Source of the DNA: Stomatobaculum sp.
Lineage (GTDB): Bacteria > Bacillota_A > Clostridia > Lachnospirales > Lachnospiraceae
Reading direction: 5' to 3'
DNA: 40,235 nucleotides
NCBI GenBank assembly: GCA_017449925.1
Contig: JAFSYO010000039.1
Span: 1-40,235 of the forward strand
Shown: positions 22,798 to 31,811 of the stretch, in pieces
How positions within the stretch are numbered: the first letter of the stretch is position 1
Layout: each line of letters opens with the position of its first letter
Notes under the pieces: generated by a model
The model's input: the letters and a program-made list of their open reading frames with translations, nothing else
Told to the model about the DNA's origin: nothing
The model's database searches: none
Position numbers and translations under genes: made by a program

Positions 22798-22826
22798 ATT
22801 ATAGTGAAGTATTCTTCTTTGTCCAA
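22798..22826 (-). promoter_or_regulatory. Sigma-70 type promoter for the VOC gene
   Basis: On the minus strand TTGGAC (22826-22821) and TATAAT (22803-22798) are separated by exactly 17 bases. The position is about 80 bases before the VOC start codon. Confidence 0.75.
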
Positions 22827-22846
22827 CAGGCGCCATCCGATAAGGT

Positions 22847-23344
22847 TCAGGACGCCGGAGGAACGAACAGGGTCTCGAGAATGGATCTCTCGTAGGATAT
22901 GAACTGTTCCTGGTCCAGAAGGGAAAGTACTTCCTCTCGGGATGCCCACCGGACTTCGGATACCTCCTCCTTCTGCAGCGTCAGGCTGTTCAGGTCGATG
23001 TCTTCGTACAGGCAGTAAAAATCATCCAGCACCTGGGAGAACCTGGCGCGGAGACAGAACCGGGGGCTGCCGCAGACACTTAAGCCCAGTTCTTCGGAGG
23101 CTTCGCGGGAAACTGCCTCAATGCTTGATTCACCGGCGAGTACAAAACCTCCGGCACTGAGGTCCCATATGCCGCCCCAGCGCGGTTTTTCAGGACTTCG
23201 GCGCTGGATCAGCATCCGGCCGGAGGAATCGAAAACGCAAAGGTGGACGACAAGGAAAAATTCATCCGGGGAAACCGGGGTGCCCCGAAGGATCTGCCTG
23301 CCGGTCTTTTCGCCATTGGAGTTATACAGATCAATTAATTCCAC
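22847..23344 (-). CDS. NUDIX hydrolase (IDI-like subgroup)
   Basis: This 165-residue protein contains a complete NUDIX box, GFVLAGE followed seven residues later by REASEELGL (residues about 70-90), which binds the metal for diphosphate hydrolysis. The opening ELIDLYNSNGEKTGR and FFLVVHLCVFDSSGRMLIQRR are typical of the isopentenyl-diphosphate-isomerase-like NUDIX branch common in gut Clostridia. The substrate is unknown. The start is GTG 23344, six bases after AGGAGG; an upstream ATG at 23389 lies before that site and overlaps the neighbouring gene's stop region. The upstream zinc-ribbon gene ends 46 bases away on the same strand, so the two may be co-transcribed. Confidence 0.85.
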   Translation of the reverse strand: MELIDLYNSNGEKTGRQILRGTPVSPDEFFLVVHLCVFDSSGRMLIQRRSPEKPRWGGIWDLSAGGFVLAGESSIEAVSREASEELGLSVCGSPRFCLRARFSQVLDDFYCLYEDIDLNSLTLQKEEVSEVRWASREEVLSLLDQEQFISYERSILETLFVPPAS

Positions 23345-23390
23345 AGTTTTTCCTCCTGTTCCCGAAGTCAGGACGCGGCGGGAGAGCAAG

Positions 23391-25028
23391 TCACTCGCCC
23401 CCTGCCGTCAGATACACCATGACAAAAAAGGAGATGATGCCGAACCAGACGCCGAGACTGACGGGAGGCACAAAGAGAACGCGGAGAACAGTCAGGATCG
23501 TATCTTTCGTGATCTTTGTCTTCTCCTTCTTTTCCTTCCAGCGTTTTCCTGTCCCCTTGCCTGTGATCGGATAGATCCAAGGGTTCTCGTACAGTTCGAC
23601 GATGCCGAACTTCAACAGATAGATCGGGACGGTCGGGACTGCGATGCAGAACCACGCGGCTGAGCCCCCGAGGTTCAGCTTTTGGAAATCGAAGCCGTTC
23701 AGCAGCAGGGCGACGATCACCGGCAGGAACATGGCGACTGCGGACAGGAGCACCATCCGCAGGACTCTTCCGGGGGTCCTGAATTTAAGCCGCACCGGCC
23801 GGGACTCGCCGTCCAGTGTCATAAAATAGACCGGTTCGGCGATCCTGCGCTTCAGAAGCTTCTCATTGGGAACAAGCCCGCCCCGCTCCCTCCGGAAGGT
23901 CCGCTCTCCGGAGGTGTATATCTCCCTTCCGGACTCCACCGCGAAGCTGTTCTTTTCTGTGTCGCTGTAGACACACAGGTTGACGATGATAAAGATAATG
24001 CCGGTCATGCCTGTGGTCAAAAGGGCCGTCGGGACTTCCATCCCGCCCAGGACGAGGGCGCCGAACAAAGCTCCGCAGAAAACAAGGGTAGCGATGATCG
24101 CTTTCAGCCACCAGGGCAGGAAATAGTAGTGGGACACTTTTTCCGCGCGGACGCACACCTTTCCGCTCTGCCCGTTGACAGCCGCCATAAGATCGCCGCT
24201 GCAGATATAATAGACCGGCAGCAGGACGGGGAGCCGGACAGCGGAACTGACGTCGGAAGCTATGTGCACCGCCTGGGTCTGAAGGGTCTTACTGACAGCC
24301 GGCTTATAGGCGGCGCCTGCTTCCTGCTGTGCCCTGGACTCCAGTTCCTGGTCTGTAATATCGGAGATCTTGACGCGGCAGCCGGCGACGCAGGCAAAGT
24401 CGAACTCTTTCATGTGTTCGATGTCGAAGGGCTCCATGCCGTCCAGCAAAAGGTTGTCCAGCTGCCGGGAGCGGTTGATGAACTCATCGTTCATAAAACC
24501 CTCGCAGCGGTAGGTGCTGCCGCCGTCCATCCGCGCCACTTTCATATGCACCGGGCCCCGCACCAGTTCATAGGGCAGATAGAAGCCCTTCAGCTGCGGC
24601 AGAAGATCCCGCAGCTTTTTTGCTTCCGGTCTGCCCTTGTTCTTGTCACACCACTCCGCAAGACGTCTCCGGGCTTCGTCCTCTGTCAGGGCAAAGGGGA
24701 TCACGCTTTCCGGCAGGCCTTTGGTGTCCAGATACTCTGTGCGCACCAGGCTCCTGCCGCAGAAAGCGCAGTTGGATACAGCTTCGTTTTCTTCAAAAAC
24801 AACTTTGGCGCCGCATCCGCTGCAGGAAGCGCTGAAAAGGCGGAACTGCCTGACACTGTTCCGGAGAGCATCCGCCCGGATCTTCCGGAACCCCTGTTTC
24901 TGCTGTTTTGCTTCACTGATCCCGACCTGGCCGCCGCAATGGCCGCAGACATAGGTCTGCCGGATAATGTCGAAACGGGCCGGCGCCCCGCACTGCGGGC
25001 AGTGAATATCAGTTATTTTCTGTTCCAT
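23391..25028 (-). CDS. Zinc-ribbon membrane protein of unknown function
   Basis: This 545-residue protein starts with two zinc-binding modules: CPQCG...CGHCG (residues about 10-35, TFIIB-type) and CSGCG...CAFCG (about 69-93). A globular region of some 200 residues follows (FYLPYELVRGPVHMKVARM, a YLPYW-like strand seen in related zinc-ribbon membrane proteins). Two membrane segments near residues 325-365 and two more near 430-470 come next, and a final hydrophobic stretch near the end. It resembles the widespread Clostridia proteins with a zinc-ribbon head and a membrane tail, of unknown role. It is divergent from the channel-like gene at 25235. Confidence 0.78.
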   Translation of the reverse strand: MEQKITDIHCPQCGAPARFDIIRQTYVCGHCGGQVGISEAKQQKQGFRKIRADALRNSVRQFRLFSASCSGCGAKVVFEENEAVSNCAFCGRSLVRTEYLDTKGLPESVIPFALTEDEARRRLAEWCDKNKGRPEAKKLRDLLPQLKGFYLPYELVRGPVHMKVARMDGGSTYRCEGFMNDEFINRSRQLDNLLLDGMEPFDIEHMKEFDFACVAGCRVKISDITDQELESRAQQEAGAAYKPAVSKTLQTQAVHIASDVSSAVRLPVLLPVYYICSGDLMAAVNGQSGKVCVRAEKVSHYYFLPWWLKAIIATLVFCGALFGALVLGGMEVPTALLTTGMTGIIFIIVNLCVYSDTEKNSFAVESGREIYTSGERTFRRERGGLVPNEKLLKRRIAEPVYFMTLDGESRPVRLKFRTPGRVLRMVLLSAVAMFLPVIVALLLNGFDFQKLNLGGSAAWFCIAVPTVPIYLLKFGIVELYENPWIYPITGKGTGKRWKEKKEKTKITKDTILTVLRVLFVPPVSLGVWFGIISFFVMVYLTAGGE

Positions 25029-25072
25029 ATGTTTTATCTCTTCTGTACGTATTTATTTCGCGCCCCGGACTC

Positions 25073-25089
25073 GGGATGCTCCGCATCCC
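25073..25089. repeat. Short perfect inverted repeat in a divergent promoter region
   Basis: GGGATGC-TCC-GCATCCC forms a 7-bp stem in the 206-base gap between divergent genes starting at 25028 and 25235. It could be an operator or an RNA hairpin in the leader of the minus-strand gene. A TATAAT box at 25193-25198 is a candidate -10 for the plus-strand gene, without a clear -35. Confidence 0.4.
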
Positions 25090-25234
25090 TGGGGTGTTTA
25101 ACAATTACAATATATCACATCTTATATCGAGGTGCCCTGCCAATGCAGAAAAGTCCCGTCAGGGGTGCATGGAAAAAAGAGAGTTACTTCTGTATAATAA
25201 TAACAGATTATTGCTGATCATCAGGAGAAATTCA

Positions 25235-27094
25235 ATGAATAATGAGAATGAGAATAAGGGCAGACAGTCTTTTTCGCTGAAGGAGCGGTTCGCGTACTGG
25301 TTCGACAACCAGATGGCAAAGGGATCGCTGGCGCTGATTCATGTGCTGATCGCGGCGTCCGTGGCTTTTGCCATTATGATGGCAGGCATTATCGTCATGC
25401 TGGGACTTCACGGGGACGGAGATGGGACCTCTGTTTTCTGGAACAGTATCGCGACGGTGATCAACGCGTGGATGCCGTATTCTGATGAAGGGAGTACGGG
25501 CTACCTGATCATGATGTCGGTGATCGCCATCGCCGGCGTGCTGTTCACCAGTGTGCTGATCGGTATTATCACCAGCGCCATTGAAGAAAAGATCGACGAT
25601 CTGAAAAAAGGAAATTCTTTTGTCCTGGAAAAAGAGCATTTTGTCGTACTGGGGTTTTATCCGGGCGAATATACCCTGATCGAGCAGCTGATCCTGGCGG
25701 CTGCGGGCAAACCGTTATGCATCGTCGTGGCGGAAGATATGGACCGGGGGGAGATGGAGGAGTACATCAGGGACAATGTCGACATCCCGAAAACGACCCG
25801 GATCGTCTGCCGCACCGTGGATATCACGAACCCAGTTTCCATAGAAAAGTGTTCTGTGGAAACCTGCAGGACAGTGATCATCAGTCCGACGGAGGACGCC
25901 AGGACCACCAAATCCATTCTTGCGGTCTCAGCGCTCCTGCAGGAAAAGAACGCTGAAGGCGTAAACATCAACGCGATCATTTCAAAGCCGGAACACCGTT
26001 TTCCGACGTCCATTGCTGAGGCTCACAACATCGCGACGCTGCAGACGAACAATATCCTGGCAAAAATGATCGCCCATTCCTGTACACAGACGGGGCTGTC
26101 CCAGACCTTCCGGGAGACCTTCAATTATGAAGGCTCGGAGTTCTATCTGATCGATGTTCCGGGAGTGGAGGGGCGCACTTTCGGGGATCTGATGGTCTGC
26201 CTGAACTACGCGGTCCCGGCAGGTGTCTTCAGGGATGGAAAGATCAAATTGAATCCGCCGGCAGATTACAGCCTCCAAAACGAAGACAGGATCCTGGTGT
26301 TCGCCGAGAGCAGTGATTCCGCGAAGCTGGAGGAGCTGCCTGAGTCAGAGTTCCAGGCAGACGGTAAAGTGGCAGAGGTCCGCCAGGAAGCACCGACAGA
26401 CGCACTCATTTTCGGCAGAAACGAGACGCTGCCGCTCATCCTGAAGGAGCTCCCGGAGAATGTGAGCCGGGTCCTGATGGCAGGAGCGGAGATCACGGAA
26501 AAGGAGTGGGAGCGGCTTCAGAATATTGCTTCCGGAAGCGGGATAGAACTGGAGCGCTGCGAATGTGACACCCACTCAGAAGAGGAGCTGTATGAGCTGG
26601 CGCGGAAAACGGAGCACATCGTCATTTTGAATGAACATGACAAGGACCAGGAAGACGCAGATATGGATGCTATTTTCCTGCTGCTGAACCTAAGGGATAT
26701 CCGGACGAGATATCATCTCAGCTACAATATCACTATGGAGATGCAGAAGGAGCACAACCAGAATCTGGTGGGACAGGGTGACCATACGGATTTCCTGGTG
26801 GCCACCAGCATGTCTTCCCTTTTCCTTGCACAGTTCGCCGAGAATCCCGAACTGAGGGATGTTTTCCGTGAGATCCTGTCGAATGAAGGAAATGAGCTGT
26901 ATCTGAAAAAGGCCTCAGACCTTCGCCTGACAGGCCGGCATTCGATCCGTGAACTTCGCTGGAAACTGCTTGCCCGGAGGTACATCCTTATAGGATATCT
27001 GGATAATAATAAGAACAGCACCTTTAACATGCCGTTGGATGAGGTCCTGACCCTGGAGGGCGAAGACAGTCTGATCGTCCTTGGTGAAGAATGA
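25235..27094 (+). CDS. CASTOR/POLLUX-type ion channel-like protein
   Basis: This 619-residue protein has a short cytoplasmic N-terminus and two to three membrane segments (residues about 35-60 and 95-115) flanking an extracytoplasmic part. A long cytoplasmic part follows with tandem RCK/TrkA-N-like Rossmann domains (HFVVLGFYPGEYTLIEQLIL near residue 135, DALIFGRNETLPLILKEL near 390). This layout is that of CASTOR/POLLUX/SYM8-type channels, which conduct cations and are gated by Ca2+ or nucleotides through the RCK part. ATG 25235 follows AGGAGA; the open frame runs upstream but without homology. The terminator at 27112 ends this single-gene unit. Confidence 0.82.
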   Translation: MNNENENKGRQSFSLKERFAYWFDNQMAKGSLALIHVLIAASVAFAIMMAGIIVMLGLHGDGDGTSVFWNSIATVINAWMPYSDEGSTGYLIMMSVIAIAGVLFTSVLIGIITSAIEEKIDDLKKGNSFVLEKEHFVVLGFYPGEYTLIEQLILAAAGKPLCIVVAEDMDRGEMEEYIRDNVDIPKTTRIVCRTVDITNPVSIEKCSVETCRTVIISPTEDARTTKSILAVSALLQEKNAEGVNINAIISKPEHRFPTSIAEAHNIATLQTNNILAKMIAHSCTQTGLSQTFRETFNYEGSEFYLIDVPGVEGRTFGDLMVCLNYAVPAGVFRDGKIKLNPPADYSLQNEDRILVFAESSDSAKLEELPESEFQADGKVAEVRQEAPTDALIFGRNETLPLILKELPENVSRVLMAGAEITEKEWERLQNIASGSGIELERCECDTHSEEELYELARKTEHIVILNEHDKDQEDADMDAIFLLLNLRDIRTRYHLSYNITMEMQKEHNQNLVGQGDHTDFLVATSMSSLFLAQFAENPELRDVFREILSNEGNELYLKKASDLRLTGRHSIRELRWKLLARRYILIGYLDNNKNSTFNMPLDEVLTLEGEDSLIVLGEE

Positions 27095-27111
27095 TAACGC
27101 TTTCAGAAAAA

Positions 27112-27145
27112 AACAAGGGGCAGCCCGGAAGGGGCGCCCCTGTTT
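27112..27145 (+). terminator. Terminator after the channel-like gene
   Basis: AGGGGC pairs with GCCCCT around a nested GCCC/GGGC stem, followed by GTTTCTGTT. A second hairpin, CCGCAG-CAGCTGC-CTGCGG at 27156-27174, adjoins the stop of the convergent gene. Confidence 0.7.
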
Positions 27146-27175
27146 CTGTTCTGACCCGCAGCAGCTGCCTGCGGC

Positions 27176-28267
27176 TTAGTTTTTATGCTCGAAGGTCCCG
27201 CCCTCTGTGAAGTACGGGACAGTCCCGTGGGCTGCTTCAACCATCACATAGGAACCGTCTTCCCGTTTCTTCCAGGTCATGGCTTCAGATTCTTTTCCCT
27301 TTATCCCGACCTGTCCTTCTTCGTCCTGGAAGAAGAGGTAGTCGTGCTTCAGGAAATCGGAACCCTCGTCCGCGTAAATATAGAATCCGTGGTCCCACTC
27401 CTTGTTCGGGAAGGAATACCGGAAGCCGTTCTCCGTTTTCTCGAAGATCAGATCGGTATCCGGAACAAAGGTCCGGTCGGACAGGACCAGTTCATTCGTC
27501 TTACGGTCCGGCGTCTCCGAGCGGTACCGGGTCACACAGCGCAGACGCAGGCCTTCCTTTTCGAGCCAGCCGTACTGGTACGCGGAAGTCTCCCTTGTCC
27601 AGAGGGAAGAGAATTCCTGGTCGGTGTTGTACATGTCCAGCGTCTGATAATACATGCCGCATTCTTCACCCAGCTTTTTTATTGCCGCCAGGTCCCAGGC
27701 GAAAAGATCGATGTCGTCCGGCACTTTGAAGTCCGTCATGACCTGAATCTGCGGTCTGGACGCCGGGTCCCGCACAAAGGCGTCAATGTCTTCTATTCCG
27801 GCCGGAAGCCCGAAGTCGAAGGAATCGTGGAAGGTCTTGGTCGTCGAACCGCCGTCCTTCGCAGGGGCCATTACATGACAGGAAAAGGACGGATGTTCCG
27901 GAGTGATCCCCATGGTCTCATAGAGATAAGCCGAGGCAGCCTCCTCCAGTTCCTTTTCCCGCTGGTGAAGGTAAACTGTTCCAGTGACAGTGTTGATCGC
28001 GAAGATAATTGTCTCTTCGTTCTGCCGAAAGGTTCCGGAAGCATAGTCTGTCAGATAATATCTGCCGCCGATCACCCTGTCGATGAAGGCTTCACACTTT
28101 TCCAGTTCCGCATCCGGCACGTTCTCGCTGAGCCAGGCCTGCATCATCTCTGTGCCTTTTTCAGTGACCTGCTTTTCTTCTTCCTCTGTGTACTGCTCCT
28201 GGTCGCAGCCGGAAAGGGTGAGGACTGCTGCGAGCAGAAGTATCAGGAACACGGATATTTTTTTCAT
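27176..28267 (-). CDS. Lipoprotein of unknown function
   Basis: This 363-residue predicted lipoprotein starts MKKISVFLILLLAAVL and has lipobox LSGC. The mature part is acidic and mixed alpha/beta with no family I recognise. It contains a YYLTDYASGTF strand region near residue 75 and ends in a beta-rich half with several Trp and Tyr (KEWDHGFYIYADEG, VGIKGKESEAMTWKKRED). AGGAGG lies seven bases before ATG 28267, which decides the start against an upstream in-frame ATG at 28324. It is monocistronic as far as can be seen, convergent with the channel gene and divergent from cbiC. Confidence 0.72.
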   Translation of the reverse strand: MKKISVFLILLLAAVLTLSGCDQEQYTEEEEKQVTEKGTEMMQAWLSENVPDAELEKCEAFIDRVIGGRYYLTDYASGTFRQNEETIIFAINTVTGTVYLHQREKELEEAASAYLYETMGITPEHPSFSCHVMAPAKDGGSTTKTFHDSFDFGLPAGIEDIDAFVRDPASRPQIQVMTDFKVPDDIDLFAWDLAAIKKLGEECGMYYQTLDMYNTDQEFSSLWTRETSAYQYGWLEKEGLRLRCVTRYRSETPDRKTNELVLSDRTFVPDTDLIFEKTENGFRYSFPNKEWDHGFYIYADEGSDFLKHDYLFFQDEEGQVGIKGKESEAMTWKKREDGSYVMVEAAHGTVPYFTEGGTFEHKN

Positions 28268-28415
28268 GCTTATTCCTCCTGTACAGGATACCTTGTCGTC
28301 CGGGACAGATCGTCTGCCAGTCAAAAAGGTATTTGTGGATCATTACCTTTACAATACCAGTTTTTCATGAAAAAGGGCAACTTTTTTGTTATCATTGTGA
28401 TCGGAGGGAAGATAA

Positions 28416-29078
28416 ATGGATGAGATCAAAAACACGGAGATCCGGCATGTTCTTCCGGAAGATATAGAAAAAACAAGCTTTGAGATCATAGAGCGGGAGC
28501 TTCGGGAAAAGGGTAGGGAGATCCCGGAGGACAGAAAACATGTCGTCCTGCGGGTGATCCACACGACTGCGGATTTTGAGTACCTGGACACTATGGAATT
28601 CAGTCCCGGCGTACTGAAAGCGGCTTCCGATGCGATCCGCCGCGGGGCGCACATCGTCACGGACACGACGATGGCCATGGCGGGCATCAACAAGAAAAAG
28701 CTCGCGTCCTTCGGCGGCGCGGCGCATTGTTACATCGCGGATCCGGATGTCGCGGAACAGGCGGCGAAGGAGGGGACGACCCGCTCCGCGGCGGCGGTGG
28801 ACAAAGCGGTCCGGGAGGCGGAAAGAACCGGCGCCCCTCTGATCTTTGCCGTGGGGAACGCCCCGACAGCGCTGCTTAAACTGGAAGAAAAGATCCGGCA
28901 GGGATACCGTCCGGAGCTTATTATCGCGGCTCCGGTGGGATTCGTAAATGTGGTGCAGGCCAAGGAGCGCATCCTGCGCACCGGCATGCCCTGCATCTGC
29001 TGCCGGGGAAGGAAGGGCGGCAGTAATGTCGCCGCGGCGATCTGCAACGCGATCCTGTACCACATGGAAGGACGATAG
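28416..29078 (+). CDS. cbiC: Cobalt-precorrin-8 methylmutase
   Basis: This 220-residue enzyme moves the C11 methyl group to C12 to give cobyrinate in the anaerobic B12 pathway. It shows RVIHTTADFEY with the catalytic His49, MEFSPGVLKAASDAIRRG, TDTTMAMAGINKK, and the C-terminal APVGFVNVVQAKE. Length is normal (about 205-220). CGGAGGGAAG precedes ATG 28416. It is the first gene of a same-strand run of seven cobalamin genes. I see no cobalamin riboswitch in the 148 bases upstream, which hold only A/T-rich short palindromes (TTTTTCATGAAAAA at 28361). Confidence 0.93.
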   Translation: MDEIKNTEIRHVLPEDIEKTSFEIIERELREKGREIPEDRKHVVLRVIHTTADFEYLDTMEFSPGVLKAASDAIRRGAHIVTDTTMAMAGINKKKLASFGGAAHCYIADPDVAEQAAKEGTTRSAAAVDKAVREAERTGAPLIFAVGNAPTALLKLEEKIRQGYRPELIIAAPVGFVNVVQAKERILRTGMPCICCRGRKGGSNVAAAICNAILYHMEGR

Positions 29079-29087
29079 ACGGCTGGA

Positions 29088-30275
29088 ATGGAATTAAAGG
29101 AATATATTGAAAAGGGCGGGCGGAAGCTCCGGCTGGGATACACGACGGGAAGCTGCGCCGCTGCGGCGGCAAAGGCGGCGGCCGTCATGCTTCTGACAGG
29201 AAAAAGAGTGTCCCAGGTGCAGCTGAAGACGCCGAAGGGACTGGAATTGTACCTGGAGGTCGAGGACATCTGCGTCTCGTCTTCCGCGGTCTCCTGTGCG
29301 GTGCGGAAGGACAGCGGAGACGATCCGGATATCACCAATCACGCCCTGATCTTCGCGAAGGTCGCTTATTCCCGGGAATCCGGGATACGGATCGACGGCG
29401 GCGACGGCGTCGGGCGGGTGACCAGGCCGGGACTGGATCAGCCGGTGGGGAACGCGGCGATCAACAGCACGCCGCGGCGAATGATCGAAGAAGCGGTGCA
29501 GGAAGCAGTCCGATCCGCCGGCATCCCCCCCGCGTTCAGCGGCACTGGAGACCAGAAGGGCTTTGACGTGACGATCAGTGTTCCCGGGGGACGGGAACTG
29601 GCGGCGAAGACTTTTAATCCGAAACTTGGGGTCGAAGGAGGCATCTCGATCCTGGGGACCAGCGGGATCGTCGAGCCGATGAGCGACCAGGCGCTTCTGG
29701 ATACGATCCGGGTGGAACTAAACATCCGGCGGCAGGAAAGCCTCGCCGTACTGCCGGCGGCGCCCGGCAATTACGGAAGAGATTTCCTGGAGGCATACGG
29801 CATTTCCCCGGAGGATGTGGTGATCTCCTCAAATTTTATCTATGACACGGTGCGGATGGCGGCGGAGGCCGGCTTTTCCGGCATGTTGTTCGCCGGACAC
29901 ATCGGGAAAATGGTCAAGGTCGCAGGAGGAATCCGCAACACCCATTCCCGGTACGGCGATCACAGGATGGAGATCCTGACAGAGATCACGAAAGAGGTCC
30001 TGAAAAATAAAGAAGAGATTCCTTTGCTGCAGAATTGCGTGACGGCGGATGACGCAGTCCGGATCCTGAAGGAACGGGGACTGGACCAGGCAGTGCTGCA
30101 GGAGATGACACGACGCATCCGGGATGTGATGCAGGAGTGGGCACAGGGGGATCTCCGCGTCGAAGTTGTAGTTTTCTCCAATACATACGGGGAAATTGGG
30201 AGAAGCGAAGGCGCGGAAGAGTATCTGCGGATTTTGAAGACGTCCGAAACAGACACGGAAACAGAACGGGAGTGA
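29088..30275 (+). CDS. cbiD: Cobalt-precorrin-5B C1-methyltransferase
   Basis: This 395-residue CbiD transfers a methyl group from SAM to C1 during anaerobic ring contraction. The family N-terminus LRLGYTTGSCAAAAAKAA is clear. Later landmarks are GDGVGRVTRPGLDQPVGNAAIN, GGISILGTSGIVEPMS and FAGHIGKMVKVAGGIRNTHS. Length fits the family (about 360-390). It starts nine bases after cbiC ends and is followed six bases later by cbiF. CbiD rather than CobF marks the oxygen-independent route. Confidence 0.93.
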   Translation: MELKEYIEKGGRKLRLGYTTGSCAAAAAKAAAVMLLTGKRVSQVQLKTPKGLELYLEVEDICVSSSAVSCAVRKDSGDDPDITNHALIFAKVAYSRESGIRIDGGDGVGRVTRPGLDQPVGNAAINSTPRRMIEEAVQEAVRSAGIPPAFSGTGDQKGFDVTISVPGGRELAAKTFNPKLGVEGGISILGTSGIVEPMSDQALLDTIRVELNIRRQESLAVLPAAPGNYGRDFLEAYGISPEDVVISSNFIYDTVRMAAEAGFSGMLFAGHIGKMVKVAGGIRNTHSRYGDHRMEILTEITKEVLKNKEEIPLLQNCVTADDAVRILKERGLDQAVLQEMTRRIRDVMQEWAQGDLRVEVVVFSNTYGEIGRSEGAEEYLRILKTSETDTETERE

Positions 30276-30280
30276 GTCTT

Positions 30281-31063
30281 ATGGTGCATTTTGTGGGAGC
30301 AGGGCCCGGCGCGCCGGATCTGATCACAGTGCGGGGACAGCGGCTTCTCAGCGAGGCAGATGTGATCATCTACGCGGGATCGCTGGTGAACCCCGCGCTG
30401 CTGGGTCATAAAAAGAAAAACTGCGTCGTTCATGACAGCTCGAAAATGACGTTGGAGGAAGTGGCAGAGGTGATGCGCGTGGCGGAAAGGGAAGGCCTTA
30501 CGACGGTGCGTCTTCACACTGGAGATCCCTGTATTTACGGGGCGGTCCGCGAACAGATGGACCTTCTGGAAGCAGAGGGGATCCCCTACGATTCCACCCC
30601 CGGAGTGAGCTCCTTCTGTGGCGCGGCCTCCGCGCTGGATCTGGAGTATACGCTCCCCGGGATCTCCCAGAGCGTGATCATCACCCGCATGGCCGGCCGC
30701 ACTCCGGTGCCGGAGAAAGAGTCCATCGAGTCCTTTGCCGCCCACGGCGCGTCAATGGCGGTCTTTTTAAGCGCCGGGATGCTGGAAGAGCTCAGCGGAC
30801 GGCTGATCTCCGGAGGATATGCACCGGACACGCCGGCTGCCCTGGTCTATAAAGCGACCTGGCCCGACGAGGAGAAATATATCTGTACGGTGGGTACGCT
30901 GGCGCAGACGGCCGCGGCCCGCGGCATCAAAAAGACGGCGCTGATCATCGTCGGCGGCGCCGTCGCCAGGAGCGGATATGACCGCTCGAAGCTCTATGAT
31001 CCTGCTTTTTCGACGGAATTCCGGAAAGGCAGCAGTTCCGGCAGGAGGGAAAATGAACAGTGA
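30281..31063 (+). CDS. cbiF: Cobalt-precorrin-4 C11-methyltransferase
   Basis: This 260-residue SAM-dependent tetrapyrrole methylase has VHFVGAGPGAPDLIT at the start (glycine-rich substrate loop), YAGSLVNPALL near residue 35, and LHTGDPCIYGAVREQMD near 80. TPGVSSFCGAASALDLEYTLPG follows near 103. The YAGSLV and LEYTLPG signatures distinguish CbiF/CobM from the other methylases. I start at ATG 30281; the frame is open far upstream through the cbiD gene but without homology. It overlaps cbiH by 11 bases. Confidence 0.92.
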   Translation: MVHFVGAGPGAPDLITVRGQRLLSEADVIIYAGSLVNPALLGHKKKNCVVHDSSKMTLEEVAEVMRVAEREGLTTVRLHTGDPCIYGAVREQMDLLEAEGIPYDSTPGVSSFCGAASALDLEYTLPGISQSVIITRMAGRTPVPEKESIESFAAHGASMAVFLSAGMLEELSGRLISGGYAPDTPAALVYKATWPDEEKYICTVGTLAQTAAARGIKKTALIIVGGAVARSGYDRSKLYDPAFSTEFRKGSSSGRRENEQ

Positions 31064-31805
31064 AGCGGTAAAGGGGGGGCTTTCTGTGATCGGAATGGGG
31101 CCGGGCGCCGCGGACCAGATGACGATCGAGGCGTTTCGTGCCATTGAAGAGAGCGATGTGATCGCTGGTTATCAGGTCTACGTGGACTTGATCAGAGACC
31201 GCTTTCCGGACAAAAAGATCATCTCGACGCCCATGCGGCAGGAAGAGGAGAGATGCGCCCTCGCTCTCCGGGAAGCTGCGGAAGGAAAGAACGTCGCTTT
31301 TATCTGCAGCGGAGACGCAGGAGTTTACGGTCTTGCAGGGTTGATCTATGAGATGGCCCGGGACTATCCTTCTGTGGAGATCCACGTGGTCCCGGGGGTC
31401 ACGGCGGCCCTGAGCGGTGCAGCCCGTCTCGGCGCCCCGCTGATCCACGATTTTGCAGTCATCAGCCTGAGCGACCTGATGACGCCCTGGAAAAAGATCG
31501 AAAAGCGTCTCAGGATGGCGGCGGAGGGGGACTATGTTATCGTGTTGTACAATCCCTCCAGCAAAAAGCGGGCGGATCATCTGCGGCGGGCCTGCGATAT
31601 TCTCCTGGAGATACTGCCCCCGGAACAGGTCTGCGGCACCGTCCGGAATATCGGCCGCGAGGGGGAAGAAACACGGATCTGCACTCTGGAAGAGCTGCGG
31701 GACATGCAGGTGGATATGTTTACTACAGTCTTTATCGGCAGCAGATCGACGAAGCGCTTCGGAGATAAAATGGTGACCCCGCGGGGCTACGCGCGGGAGA
31801 GGTGA
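31053..31805 (+). CDS. cbiH: Cobalt-factor III / precorrin-3B C17-methyltransferase
   Basis: This 250-residue tetrapyrrole methylase carries out C17 methylation with ring contraction. Signatures are SVIGMGPGAADQMTIEA, IAGYQVYVDLI, SGDAGVYGLAGLIYE, VPGVTAALSGAARLGAPL with HDFAVISLSDLMTPW, and VLYNPSSKKR, all typical of CbiH/CobJ. Some homologues are fused to CbiG; this one is not, and no separate cbiG is present between here and 36433. AGGAGGGAAA lies just before ATG 31053, inside the end of cbiF. Confidence 0.92.
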   Translation: MNSEAVKGGLSVIGMGPGAADQMTIEAFRAIEESDVIAGYQVYVDLIRDRFPDKKIISTPMRQEEERCALALREAAEGKNVAFICSGDAGVYGLAGLIYEMARDYPSVEIHVVPGVTAALSGAARLGAPLIHDFAVISLSDLMTPWKKIEKRLRMAAEGDYVIVLYNPSSKKRADHLRRACDILLEILPPEQVCGTVRNIGREGEETRICTLEELRDMQVDMFTTVFIGSRSTKRFGDKMVTPRGYARER

Positions 31806-31811
31806 GTCGGA

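Noticed and set aside
23682..25217. Long open frame on the plus strand
   Set aside because: It is the antisense shadow of the zinc-ribbon membrane protein, whose CxxC motifs and ribosome site are on the minus strand.
28268..28415. Cobalamin riboswitch upstream of cbiC
   Set aside because: Only 148 A/T-rich bases are available and no B12-box-like sequence or multi-stem layout is visible.
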